This document shows positions 1 through 7,671 of a stretch of 64,000 nucleotides of DNA, in pieces (position 1 is the first letter of the stretch; each line of letters starts with the position of its first letter). The notes beneath the pieces were generated by a model. It was not told where the DNA came from. It did no database searches and saw only the letters and a program-made list of their open reading frames with translations. Location of the stretch: NCBI RefSeq assembly GCF_000455325.1, contig NZ_HG322951.1, forward strand, positions 255,411-319,410. Direction: 5' to 3'. The DNA comes from Mycolicibacterium septicum DSM 44393. Its GTDB lineage: Bacteria > Actinomycetota > Actinomycetes > Mycobacteriales > Mycobacteriaceae. The position numbers were made by a program, and so were the translations under genes.

Positions 1-56
1 ATGCCGACCTTGCCACGGCGGTCGGCCGGGATGAGGGCGATCAGGGTGCGGATCAT
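1..56 (-). CDS. irtB: IrtB, siderophore ABC exporter-type half-transporter (5' end only)
   Basis: Only the first 18 codons are in the window; the gene runs off the left edge. The ATG at 56-54 overlaps the irtA stop TGA (55-53) as ATGA, so translation is coupled. The visible N-terminus is [18 protein letters not shown]. In mycobacteria IrtB pairs with IrtA in the inner membrane as a heterodimeric ABC transporter that imports iron-loaded mycobactin and carboxymycobactin. The name rests on position directly after irtA and on the N-terminal sequence; the ATPase domain is not visible here. Confidence 0.75.
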   Translation of the reverse strand, partial: MIRTLIALIPADRRGKVG

Positions 57-2635
57 CGTGCGGCCTCTCCTGCCGTGACGGCGTCGCCGGGGTGCAGCGA
101 CTGCCCGGTCTGCCAGAGCTGGTGGTATCGCCCGCCCGCGGCCAGCAGTTCTTCATGCGTGCCGGTTTCGGCGATCTGTCCGTCGTCGAGCACCACGATC
201 TGGTCGGCGTGGGTGATGGTGTGCAGCCGGTGGGCGATCACCAGTACGGTCCGGTCCTTGGTCAGCCGGTTGAGTGCCTGCTGCACAAGGTATTCCGATT
301 CCGGATCGGCGAAGGCCGTGGCCTCGTCGAGGATCAGCACCGGGGTGTCGGCCAGGATGGCCCTGGCGATGGTGAGCCGCTGCCGTTCACCGCCGGACAA
401 CGCCGACGACGCACCGAGCACCGTTTGATACCCGTCGGGCAGCCGCAGCACGCGTTCGTGGATCTGGGCGTCGCGCGCGGCCTGCTCGATCCGTGCGGGG
501 TCGGCCTCCGGGTCGGCCAGCGCGATGTTCTCGGCGACGGTGCCTGCCACGAGCTGGGTTTCCTGCAGCACGAAGCCGATCCGGCGGTACAACTCGTCGG
601 CGGACAACGACCGGATGTCATTGCCGTCCAGGCTGATCGATCCCGAGTCGACGTCGTGGAAGCGCGCGAGCAGCGCGGCGAGGGTGGACTTTCCCGATCC
701 CGACGGGCCGACCAGCGCGGTCACGGTGCCCGGGCGCAAGGTCAGCGACACGTCCTTGATCACCGGGACACTCGGCCGGTACCCGAAGGTCACCCCGTCG
801 AACACCACGGCACCCGGGGCACCCGGCTCGCCCTCGTTCTCCAGCAGCGCGAGGTCCGCCTCGTCGAGGGCGTTCTGGATGCGGCGGGCGGCCAGCATGC
901 CGCCGCGGATTCCGCCCAGCCCGTAGCCAACGCCCAGCAACCGGACCCCGAATGTGGTGCCCAGCAACAGGAACGGCAGCAGGTCGACGGGGTTCATCGA
1001 GCCGCCGATGATCATCGGGGTGCCGACGGCGGCGATCAGCCACAGGAAGGTGCCGGGCCGGGTGACCAGGTCCATCAACGATTTCTTCCCGGTGAAGGGA
1101 CGCTGCCAGCCGACCAGGAAGCCGATGTACTCGTCGAGGCGGCGGCGGAAGCTCGACGACGCGGCACCGCCGAACACCCGGACGACGGGCTGGCCCTCGA
1201 GGTAGGCGCCGGCCTCGCCGCTCATCCGGTCGGCCCAGCGTTGAGCCTGACCGATCTTGGCGCCGGACTGGATGGTCATCACCGACATCAGCACCAGATA
1301 GGTCAGCACCGGGATGAACAACACCAGTGCCAGCCGCCAGTCGACGGTGAACAGGTAGACCAGCACGGCCACCGGGGCAACCACCGCCGCAACGGCATCC
1401 GGGATCGCGTGGGTCACCAGGTAGTGCAGCGACAGGGTGTCGTCCTGCACCAGCTGCTTGATCGAGCCCGACCCGCGTGCGGTGAACCAGCCCAGCGGTA
1501 ATCGGGCCATCTTGGTCAGCAGTCGAGTCCGCAGCTCACGGGCGAATTGTGCGTCGAGGCGGTGCAACCACAGGGTGAGCCCGGCACCCAACAGCGCGCC
1601 CAGGCCCAACAACCAGAGCGCGGTCAAACCCAGTGTCCACAAGCGGGATTCCTCGGCCCCGGCGAGTAGCAGCCGGGCCAGTTCGACCAGCAGGACGAAC
1701 GGGGCCAGCTGGATCAGGGTGATGAGTGCCTGCAGCACACCCGACACGATCAGCGGAGTCTTCAGCGGGGCCAGCAGTCGGCCCGCACCCTGTGCCCGCC
1801 AGGTTCCGCGGGCCGGCGCAGCAGCGGCCGGTGTGGCAACAGGTTCGGCGGCTTTGACTTCGGCTTCTGAGGTGGCTTCGGGGGTCGCTTCGGTGCGATC
1901 GGTGCCCATCGCCCGGCCCTCGGTCCAGTAGGCCTGGGCGTGCAGTTCAGATTTGGGAAAGCCGAACTCATCCTTCAACCGTGTACGCAGATGCTTCAGC
2001 GAGCCGGCCTCCGGCGTCACCCAGCAATACCAGTCCGACCAGTCCCGCGCCTCGACCGCTGCCGCCAGCGACGCGGTGTCGTGGCGCTCGACCCAGTGCA
2101 CGCGCAGCCGCGGATGCTCGGCGATGGGGATCAGCAGGTCGTTCTCGTCATGCTTCTCGAGATACACCTCGATCGGAATGTCCTGTGGCAGAGCACCGAT
2201 GATCCCATTGATGGCAGGGGTCGCCGCCGCGTCTCCGATCAGCAGATATCCGGCGGGCAGGTCGTCGGGCACGGTGAATCCCGTCGAGCCAAGGGCCATC
2301 ACCGGGATGGTGTCGCCCGGCTTGGCGGTCCTGGCCCATTTCGACGCCGGCCCCGACGGTTCGTGCAGCACCACGTCGACCGCGAAATGCCCGGTCGCGG
2401 GGTCCATTTCGGACATGGTGTAGCCCCGCTGGAACTCGGTCTTCGACCCGTCGGGATCGGGAACCCAGAACCGCAGGTACGACGTCGGCTCGGCGACGGC
2501 GTCCTCGAACACCGTCGGTGACACCAGGCGCAGGCGCAGCAGGTTCGGTGTCAGGTAGGTGGTCTCGACCACGGTCGCCTGGTGATCGCGCGCGCCGAAG
2601 CCGCGCATCATCACTCCCTGGAATCCACGTGCCAT
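53..2635 (-). CDS. irtA: IrtA, mycobactin importer with siderophore-interacting FAD domain fused to an ABC half-transporter
   Basis: An 860-residue fusion with the three-part IrtA layout. Residues about 1-245 form a siderophore-interacting FAD/NADPH reductase domain, with RGYTMSE as the flavin-binding motif. After an Ala/Glu/Pro-rich linker, residues about 285-560 are the ABC membrane domain. Residues about 610-850 are the ATPase, with Walker [10 protein letters not shown], signature LSGGERQR, Walker B VLILDEAT and switch HRL. The family reduces ferric mycobactin at the membrane and transports it with IrtB. The ATG shares one base with the upstream TetR stop (TGATG), and the stop overlaps irtB, so TetR-irtA-irtB read as one operon. 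Length matches M. tuberculosis IrtA (about 859 residues). IdeR control is expected for the family. Confidence 0.92.
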   Translation of the reverse strand: MARGFQGVMMRGFGARDHQATVVETTYLTPNLLRLRLVSPTVFEDAVAEPTSYLRFWVPDPDGSKTEFQRGYTMSEMDPATGHFAVDVVLHEPSGPASKWARTAKPGDTIPVMALGSTGFTVPDDLPAGYLLIGDAAATPAINGIIGALPQDIPIEVYLEKHDENDLLIPIAEHPRLRVHWVERHDTASLAAAVEARDWSDWYCWVTPEAGSLKHLRTRLKDEFGFPKSELHAQAYWTEGRAMGTDRTEATPEATSEAEVKAAEPVATPAAAAPARGTWRAQGAGRLLAPLKTPLIVSGVLQALITLIQLAPFVLLVELARLLLAGAEESRLWTLGLTALWLLGLGALLGAGLTLWLHRLDAQFARELRTRLLTKMARLPLGWFTARGSGSIKQLVQDDTLSLHYLVTHAIPDAVAAVVAPVAVLVYLFTVDWRLALVLFIPVLTYLVLMSVMTIQSGAKIGQAQRWADRMSGEAGAYLEGQPVVRVFGGAASSSFRRRLDEYIGFLVGWQRPFTGKKSLMDLVTRPGTFLWLIAAVGTPMIIGGSMNPVDLLPFLLLGTTFGVRLLGVGYGLGGIRGGMLAARRIQNALDEADLALLENEGEPGAPGAVVFDGVTFGYRPSVPVIKDVSLTLRPGTVTALVGPSGSGKSTLAALLARFHDVDSGSISLDGNDIRSLSADELYRRIGFVLQETQLVAGTVAENIALADPEADPARIEQAARDAQIHERVLRLPDGYQTVLGASSALSGGERQRLTIARAILADTPVLILDEATAFADPESEYLVQQALNRLTKDRTVLVIAHRLHTITHADQIVVLDDGQIAETGTHEELLAAGGRYHQLWQTGQSLHPGDAVTAGEAAR

Positions 2636-3354
2636 CAGCGGTCCCCTCCCCTGGCGGTCAGATCCGCCACGATGTCGGTAATCGGCCTGCCGGGTGCCAC
2701 GGACGTCAGCAGTCCCCGGATCAGCGCGGTCATCAGAAGTTCGAGATATTGCGGACTGCTCAGCTGCATGCCCGCGGTGTGCACCGGGCCCAGGGCGGCG
2801 TCACCGGCCAGGCGCTGGGCGGCGGCATCGCGTTCCACGACGAATTCGTCGCCGCCGCTGGCCTCCGCCTTGAGCTCGTGCTGGGCCGCCAGCCCGATGG
2901 CCAGCACAGCCACCGAGCTGCTCAGCAGCGCCGCGCCCTCGGCGGTGTAGCCCCGCTGGCCCAGCGCGGCGATCTCGTCGGCGAGCAGCTGTGCACCGGC
3001 TTCCCCGCGCGGGAACAGCACCTGCATGTAGGTGGCCAGGCCGGGGTTGTTCAGGGTGTAGCGGTGCAGGCTGACCCCGAAGGCCAGCAGATGGTCCTCG
3101 ACCGATCTGTCCGGATCGTCGACGAACTCGAGCTCGGCCAGCAGGCTCTCCCCGACCAGCCGTTCGAGCTCCCAGCGGCCGCTGATGTGGCGGTACAGCG
3201 CGGTCGCCGACACCCCGAGGCGGGCGGCCACCGCGTTGACGCTCAGGTTGCGCATGCCGAGGTCGCGTCCTGCGGCGACGATGTCGGACACCGCGATGAG
3301 CGGCGGGCGCCCACCCACGCGTGCTACACGCGTGGGGACACCGGATCCGGCCAC
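2635..3354 (-). CDS. TetR-family regulator heading the irtAB operon
   Basis: About 239 residues. The N-terminal helix-turn-helix runs from VGGRPPL through [19 protein letters not shown], the usual TetR recognition helix. The C-terminal part is helical and binds an unknown ligand. The GTG at 3354 has GGAGG five bases upstream; an in-frame GTG at 3366 is the alternative but has no clear ribosome binding site. The stop overlaps the irtA ATG by one base, so regulator and transporter are cotranscribed. IrtAB is normally known as an IdeR target, so a cistronic TetR suggests a second input, perhaps siderophore or metal load. The ligand and operator are unknown; the only nearby symmetric site is TAAGG-N4-CCTTA in the leader. 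Confidence 0.85.
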   Translation of the reverse strand: MAGSGVPTRVARVGGRPPLIAVSDIVAAGRDLGMRNLSVNAVAARLGVSATALYRHISGRWELERLVGESLLAELEFVDDPDRSVEDHLLAFGVSLHRYTLNNPGLATYMQVLFPRGEAGAQLLADEIAALGQRGYTAEGAALLSSSVAVLAIGLAAQHELKAEASGGDEFVVERDAAAQRLAGDAALGPVHTAGMQLSSPQYLELLMTALIRGLLTSVAPGRPITDIVADLTARGGDR

Positions 3355-3382
3355 GACCACCTCCACAGGAAAGTTACCCCCA

Positions 3383-3401
3383 CAAACTAAGGGTCACCTT
3401 A
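3383..3401 (-). promoter_or_regulatory. Candidate degenerate IdeR (iron) box upstream of TetR-irtA-irtB
   Basis: Read on the minus strand the site is TAAGGTGACCCTTAGTTTG. By eye it matches the mycobacterial IdeR consensus TWAGGTWAGSCTWACCTWA at 14 of 19 positions. The left half is good and the right half poor. It lies about 30-50 bases upstream of the TetR start, where a repressor site should be. The same bases also form a short inverted repeat TAAGG-N4-CCTTA, so a TetR operator is an alternative reading. Iron control of irtAB is established elsewhere; this particular box is inference. Confidence 0.4.
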
Positions 3402-3423
3402 CTGATCGTCAACCGCTTCGTTA

Positions 3424-3447
3424 GTAACAGAGCGATTGCTCTGTTAC
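3424..3447. promoter_or_regulatory. Perfect inverted repeat, probable TetR operator
   Basis: Arms GTAACAGAGC and GCTCTGTTAC are perfectly complementary (10 bp each) around a 4-base centre. The repeat ends ten bases before the GTG start of the TetR gene at 3457, a typical autoregulatory operator position. It is 58 bases or more from the divergent TetR gene of the irt operon and could affect that promoter too. Confidence 0.75.
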
Positions 3448-3456
3448 GGTGACGCG

Positions 3457-4086
3457 GTGCCACGTCCTCGCCTCTACGACCCGGATGCGGTCCTCGACGC
3501 CGCGGAATCCCTGGCCGTGCACTCCGGACCGGCATCGGTGACCATCCGGGCCATCAGTGACGCGGTCGGGCTGTCCAACGGCGCGCTGTACCACTCGTTC
3601 GGCTCGCGGGCCGGCCTGCTCGGTCAGGTCTGGCTTCGTGCCGGGCGACGGTTCCTGGCCCTGCAGCGCGAACTGGTCGAGGCGGCGCAACAGGGTGCCG
3701 ACGGGATCGCCGCGGCGGCCTACGCACCGGTGATCTTCGCCGAGCGCCACCCGGCCTCGGCACGGTTGCTGCTGCAGGTCCGGCGTGAGCAGGTGCTCGG
3801 TCACGATCTGCCCGCCGAGTTGGCCGAGCAGGCACGTGAGCTGGAAAAGCAGTTGGTGGACTTGATGATCGAACTCGCGGTGACTGCGTGGGACCGGCGC
3901 GACCGGGCCGCCGTGGACACCGTGACGACGTGCATCGTGGACCTGCCCACGGCAATCCTGCTGCATCGCAACCGCCTCCACGACCCGACTGCCCGCCACC
4001 ATCTCAATGCCGCCGTGGCGGCCGTGCTGGCAGTGGGTCCTGCCCCCAACCCCCGAAAGAAGGAATCCCATGGCAACAACCCTTGA
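3457..4086 (+). CDS. TetR-family regulator, likely autorepressed
   Basis: About 209 residues from GTG 3457. The HTH covers residues about 20-50, with ISDAVGLSNGALYHSFGSRAGL as two blocks of the recognition region. A TTG at 3436 is in frame, but it lies inside the 24-base inverted repeat, so GTG 3457 is preferred. The C-terminus overlaps the following enoyl-CoA hydratase-like gene by 17 bases, so the two are cotranscribed. The regulator probably responds to an acyl-CoA or related metabolite handled by that enzyme, which is inference from linkage. There is no sign of truncation. Confidence 0.85.
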   Translation: MPRPRLYDPDAVLDAAESLAVHSGPASVTIRAISDAVGLSNGALYHSFGSRAGLLGQVWLRAGRRFLALQRELVEAAQQGADGIAAAAYAPVIFAERHPASARLLLQVRREQVLGHDLPAELAEQARELEKQLVDLMIELAVTAWDRRDRAAVDTVTTCIVDLPTAILLHRNRLHDPTARHHLNAAVAAVLAVGPAPNPRKKESHGNNP

Positions 4087-4744
4087 CTACGACGGCGAGA
4101 TCGCCATCCTCGACCTCGGCGACGACGAGAACCGGTTCTCCCCGGAGTTCCTCGACGAGGTCGACGCACAACTCGACGCCGTCCTGGCCAAGGGCGCGCA
4201 CGGCCTGGTCACCACGGCCGACAGCAAGTTCTACTCGAACGGCCTTGATCTGGATTGGCTTGGCGCCCACAGTGATCAGGGCGATTGGTACGTCGGCCGG
4301 GTGCAGGGCCTGCTGGCGCGGATGCTGACGCTGCCGATCCCGACGGCCGCCGCGGTGGTCGGGCACGCCTTCGGTGCCGGCGCGATGCTCGCCACCGCCC
4401 ACGACTTCCGGGTGATGCGTGACGACCGCGGCTTCTTCTGTTTCCCCGAGGTCGACATCCGGATCCCGTTCACCCCGGGAATGGCCGCGCTGATCCAGGC
4501 CAAGCTGACCCCGCAGGCGGCGGTCGCGTCCATGACCACCGGCCGCCGGTTCGGCGGCGTCGATGCCAAGGCCTACGGACTGGTCGACGCCACCGCCCCC
4601 GAGGGCTCGGTGACCACTGCGGCCACCGATCTGCTGCGCCCGTTGGGCGGCAAGGATTCCGGCACCCTGGGCGCGATCAAGCAGGGCATGTTCGGCCCCG
4701 CCGTCGTCGCCCTGACCGCTGCCGGTTCGGGGGCGGCCCGCTAG
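4070..4744 (+). CDS. Enoyl-CoA hydratase/isomerase-family protein (crotonase fold)
   Basis: A 224-residue crotonase-fold protein, shorter than typical hydratases (about 255-260). The CoA-binding and oxyanion-hole pattern is visible in SKFYSNGLDLDWLG and in GHAFGAGAMLATAHDFRV. The acidic catalytic residues of canonical hydratases are not obvious. FPEVDIRIPF is reminiscent of the short enoyl-CoA delta-isomerase group, so isomerase activity is possible. The ATG at 4070 has GAAAGAAGGA 7-16 bases upstream. The gene overlaps the upstream TetR gene. Its TAG stop and the stop of the convergent SDR gene both sit inside the palindrome CTAG at 4741-4744. The substrate is unknown. Confidence 0.8.
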   Translation: MATTLDYDGEIAILDLGDDENRFSPEFLDEVDAQLDAVLAKGAHGLVTTADSKFYSNGLDLDWLGAHSDQGDWYVGRVQGLLARMLTLPIPTAAAVVGHAFGAGAMLATAHDFRVMRDDRGFFCFPEVDIRIPFTPGMAALIQAKLTPQAAVASMTTGRRFGGVDAKAYGLVDATAPEGSVTTAATDLLRPLGGKDSGTLGAIKQGMFGPAVVALTAAGSGAAR

Positions 4745-5631
4745 ACCGGTATGACGGTGCCGGTCTCCCGCTCGGCGAATTCTACGACGCCTGCGGCGAT
4801 TTCGTAGTCGCAGGCCACCGCGGAGCGCCCGATGAGCACCGGTCCGCCGCGCAGGCCGAACCTGCCGTCGACGCCGACATAGCTCCCGGGCGGGATCGGC
4901 TCGCTCAGGCAGTACAGCGTGGGTGCGGCGCCGGCGTCGATGTCGTTGGCGAACACGTCAGCCACCGCCTTCACGCCGCGCTGCACCGCACTCATCAACG
5001 GTTTGTCCGAGACGTTCGGCAGGTTGGAAGCCACCCAGCCCGGATGCGTGAGTTGGGTGACCACCGGCGATTTGGCAGCCCGCAAGCGGCGGTCGAGCTC
5101 CAGGCCCCACAACATGACGGCCAGCTTCGACCGGCCGTATGCACCCATCACGGCCCACTTGTGGTGGCGCAGGTGCATGTCGTCCAGCCGCAACGTCGCC
5201 GACTTGTGCGCTTCCGAGCCGACGTTGACGATCTGCCTGCGGATCCGGCCGAACAGCAGATTCGTCAACGCGAACGGGCCGAGAAGGTTTGTGCCGATGG
5301 TCATCTCGAAACCATCGACCGTGTCGGTCCGGTGTTGGGTGAGCGCACCGGCGTTGTTGATCAGGATGTCGACGTCACCGTCGAGGCGCCCGGGAAAGGC
5401 TCGCACCGAAGACAGGTCGGCGAGGTCGAGTTCGATCACCTCGGTGGATCCGCCGATCTCGGCCGAGCGTTGCGCGCCCAGATCGGTGTTACGCACCGCG
5501 AGGATCACGTGCGCACCGGCGCGCGCCAACGCCCTGGCCGTACCGAGGCCGACCCCGTTGGTCGCCCCGGTCACGATGACGCGGGTGCCGGTGAGATCGC
5601 CGAGACGGCCGGGCGTCCACTGCGTGGTCAT
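4741..5631 (-). CDS. Short-chain dehydrogenase/reductase, retinol-dehydrogenase-like
   Basis: 296 residues with a Rossmann dinucleotide motif TGATNGVGLG near residue 20, NNAG near residue 90, and the catalytic pair in YGRSK near residue 165. The overall pattern, including the extended C-terminus, fits the large SDR group annotated as retinol dehydrogenase/WWOX-like oxidoreductases. An NAD(P)-dependent alcohol or ketone conversion is therefore likely, with unknown substrate. It is convergent with the enoyl-CoA hydratase-like gene and shares the CTAG stop tetranucleotide. A hairpin lies just upstream, between this gene and the secreted-protein gene. Confidence 0.85.
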   Translation of the reverse strand: MTTQWTPGRLGDLTGTRVIVTGATNGVGLGTARALARAGAHVILAVRNTDLGAQRSAEIGGSTEVIELDLADLSSVRAFPGRLDGDVDILINNAGALTQHRTDTVDGFEMTIGTNLLGPFALTNLLFGRIRRQIVNVGSEAHKSATLRLDDMHLRHHKWAVMGAYGRSKLAVMLWGLELDRRLRAAKSPVVTQLTHPGWVASNLPNVSDKPLMSAVQRGVKAVADVFANDIDAGAAPTLYCLSEPIPPGSYVGVDGRFGLRGGPVLIGRSAVACDYEIAAGVVEFAERETGTVIPV

Positions 5632-5644
5632 GGCAGGGTGACCA

Positions 5645-5666
5645 TCCCGGCAAGGTCATGCCGGGA
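5645..5666 (-). terminator. GC-rich hairpin after the small secreted-protein gene
   Basis: TCCCGGC and GCCGGGA form a perfect 7-bp stem with an 8-base loop. The hairpin starts 18 bases after the stop of the minus-strand gene at 5684-5968. There is no U-tract, as is common for mycobacterial terminators. It would separate that gene from the downstream SDR gene. Confidence 0.45.
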
Positions 5667-5683
5667 CGACCACCACCGGGATG

Positions 5684-5968
5684 TCAGTTGCCCCAGCCGC
5701 GCTGGCCGTCCCAGCCACCGCAGATACCGTTGAGGCAGCCGTGGCCCCAGCCACCCTGGCCCGGGTTCCAGCCGCCACAGCCGTTCCAGCCGGGACCGCT
5801 GTCGCAGCCACCGCCACCGCCGGCGTCGCCGCCGCCGCTGGGCTGAGCACTGATTGTCGTTGTCGAAGCAGGTGCGTCGGTCATAAGTGCGGCGGTCGGT
5901 CCTGCTGCAATCACCGCTGCGGCTCCCGCTACGAACACTGATCCCATGAGTTTTCGTATGGTTAGCAT
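5684..5968 (-). CDS. Small secreted Gly/Trp/Cys-rich protein
   Basis: 94 residues from the ATG at 5968, preceded by GGAGAGGAG. The start MLTIRKLMGSVFVAGAAAVI, a short basic segment and then a hydrophobic stretch ending near AAG/AAL, reads as a Sec signal peptide. The mature part is unusual: a glycine run, then repeated GW, WN and GG pairs with four cysteines (CDSGPGWNGCGGWNPG, CLNGICGGW). I do not recognise a catalytic domain. Similar small Gly/Trp-rich exported proteins occur in mycobacteria, but their role is unknown. The cysteine pairs suggest two disulfides or a metal site. In-frame upstream codons exist, but the signal peptide fixes the likely start. Confidence 0.7.
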   Translation of the reverse strand: MLTIRKLMGSVFVAGAAAVIAAGPTAALMTDAPASTTTISAQPSGGGDAGGGGGCDSGPGWNGCGGWNPGQGGWGHGCLNGICGGWDGQRGWGN

Positions 5969-6012
5969 GGCTCCATACTCCTCTCCTGTGAGCCTCCTGC
6001 CAAGTGATGTGA

Positions 6013-6435
6013 TCAAGCCCGCGTGTAGCGCAGCATTGTCACACCAGTCCCAGCAAAGGCGTCCGGGTAATCGCAGAAAACGGGCTTGACCCGCATTCCG
6101 ACGCAGAGTTCCTCGGGTGCGACGTCAACGAGTTCCGTCGAGAACCGCGGACCCTCATCCCATTCCACGATACCCAAAATTTGCGGAACGGCGTCGGCGA
6201 AGTGCGGCCCGACCGGGCGGCGCGCCACGGTGAACGAATACAGCGTGCCCATCCCCGAGATCTCCCGCCACTCGAGGTCATCGGCGAGCGTCCGGGGCGC
6301 CAGCACCCGGGGATAGAACACGTAGGCCTGGGTCGACGGCGAATATTGGATGACGATGCGATGCTGTGCCAGCGCATCCCAGAACGGTGCGCTGGTAGGA
6401 GTTTTCACCGGCATCGGCCGGGCGAATCCGGTCAT
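6013..6435 (-). CDS. DUF35 OB-fold protein lacking the zinc-ribbon cysteines
   Basis: 140 residues; the OB-fold core is recognisable in YPRVLAPRTL, SFTVARRP, ILGIVEWDEGPRF and GMRVKPVF. Canonical DUF35 proteins begin with a CxxC...CxxC zinc ribbon. Here the region QYSPSTQAYVFYPR keeps the spacing but has no cysteines. DUF35 proteins act as subunits of thiolase-like enzymes such as the Ltp2-ChsH2 aldolase of steroid side-chain degradation. The gene follows the thiolase-like gene by 5 bases on the same strand, which fits a two-subunit enzyme. The start is the ATG at 6435. Confidence 0.82.
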   Translation of the reverse strand: MTGFARPMPVKTPTSAPFWDALAQHRIVIQYSPSTQAYVFYPRVLAPRTLADDLEWREISGMGTLYSFTVARRPVGPHFADAVPQILGIVEWDEGPRFSTELVDVAPEELCVGMRVKPVFCDYPDAFAGTGVTMLRYTRA

Positions 6436-6440
6436 CGGTC

Positions 6441-7661
6441 TCAGTCGCCTTCCAGGATCAGAGTGGTTTGCTCGGACAGGATGCCACCGTTGCCCGACAC
6501 GAACGCGCGGTTGCAATCGGTGACCTGGGCGGCGCCGGCGCGGCCCATGATCTGGCGGGTGGCATCGCAAACGTGATGCATGCCGCCGGCCAAACCTGCT
6601 TGCCCGAAACCGAGTTGGCCGCCGGCGGTGTTCAGCGGGAAATCGCCGCGGAAAGTGAGGTCGTGATCGGAGATGAAGGACATGCCCTTGCCCTTCTCGC
6701 AGAACCCGGCGTCCTCCAGGCTGAGCAGCACCGTGATGGTGTAGCAGTCGTAGATCGACACCATGTCCATCTGATCGCGGGTGAGCCCCGTCATCCCGAA
6801 CGCGGTATCGGCCGCCTTGCGGATCGGTGTGTCGAGCAGGTCCTCGGCGTACGTGGGCGTCTTGAAGGGCACGTGCTCACCAAAACCCTTGACCCACACC
6901 GGCCGGTTGCGGGCCCGGGCGGCGACCTCGGCGCTGGCCACGACGACGGCGGCCCCGCCGACGCACGGCATCACGATCTCCAGCATGTGCAGCGGATCGG
7001 CGATCACCGGGCTGGCCAGCACATCCTCGACGCTCAGCGGAGTGTCTTTCCAGATGGCGCCGTCGGTGTGGTTGGCGTTGACCCGCTGGTCCACCACGAT
7101 CTTGGCCATCGCCCGCTCGTCGTAGCCGTACTCGTAGGCGTAGCGCTGGGCCACCTGCCCGTAGGGGCCGTTCTGGCCGAGGTTGCCGTAGGGAATCTCG
7201 AATTCGGCCTGCGGTGAACCGAATTGGTTGCTCGACGACCCGAAGAACACCGCGTCGGTCAGCGCCTTCGGCTTCAATTCCGAGCTCGAGGTGATGTAAC
7301 GAGCAGGTAGGGCGCACAGCACCACGTCGCACAAACCGAGTTCGATCGCGGCGGCCGCCCGCCACACCATGCCCGCCGCACTGGCCCCGCCGAGGTCGAG
7401 CAACTCGGCGAAGTTAGCTCGTACGCCCAGGTATTCGGCCACCGTGGACGGGACGAAGATCTCCGACTCACCCAGGTGCGAGGTGACGATGCCGTCGACC
7501 TGCTCGGCCGACAGGCCGGCGTCGTCCAAAGCGGCGGCGGCCAGCAGCGCCCACTGTTCCAGGGTGAACGGTGCCGGACCCGCCTTGTTCATCTTCTCGG
7601 GAGGCAGTTCGACGTAGCCGACGATCGCGGCCTCGCCCTGTAGTCCCCTACGCGATCCCAA
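6441..7661 (-). CDS. Thiolase-fold lipid-transfer/aldolase-type enzyme (no nucleophilic Cys)
   Basis: 406 residues of thiolase fold. At the position where thiolases carry the acyl-accepting cysteine, the sequence is GGASAAG (about 91-97), so a classical thiolytic cycle is unlikely. Ltp2-type retro-aldolases lack that cysteine and use tyrosines. A YDCYTITVLLSLEDAG segment and an NTAGGQLGFGQAG segment match that group's pattern. The DUF35 partner follows directly, strengthening the aldolase reading. The TTG start at 7661 has AAGGAG about 8 bases upstream. It probably cleaves a hydroxyacyl-CoA made by the acyl-CoA dehydrogenase encoded just upstream; the substrate (steroid side chain or branched lipid) is inferred. 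Confidence 0.82.
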   Translation of the reverse strand: MGSRRGLQGEAAIVGYVELPPEKMNKAGPAPFTLEQWALLAAAALDDAGLSAEQVDGIVTSHLGESEIFVPSTVAEYLGVRANFAELLDLGGASAAGMVWRAAAAIELGLCDVVLCALPARYITSSSELKPKALTDAVFFGSSSNQFGSPQAEFEIPYGNLGQNGPYGQVAQRYAYEYGYDERAMAKIVVDQRVNANHTDGAIWKDTPLSVEDVLASPVIADPLHMLEIVMPCVGGAAVVVASAEVAARARNRPVWVKGFGEHVPFKTPTYAEDLLDTPIRKAADTAFGMTGLTRDQMDMVSIYDCYTITVLLSLEDAGFCEKGKGMSFISDHDLTFRGDFPLNTAGGQLGFGQAGLAGGMHHVCDATRQIMGRAGAAQVTDCNRAFVSGNGGILSEQTTLILEGD

Positions 7662-7671
7662 TGTCGTCTCC

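Noticed and set aside
92..1501. Long open frame antisense to irtA
   Set aside because: It is the GC-biased shadow of a well-defined gene; its Arg/Gly/His-rich translation shows no domain.
3388..3401. Perfect IdeR box before the irt operon
   Set aside because: Only 14 of 19 consensus positions match and the right half is poor, so it was kept as a low-confidence candidate instead.
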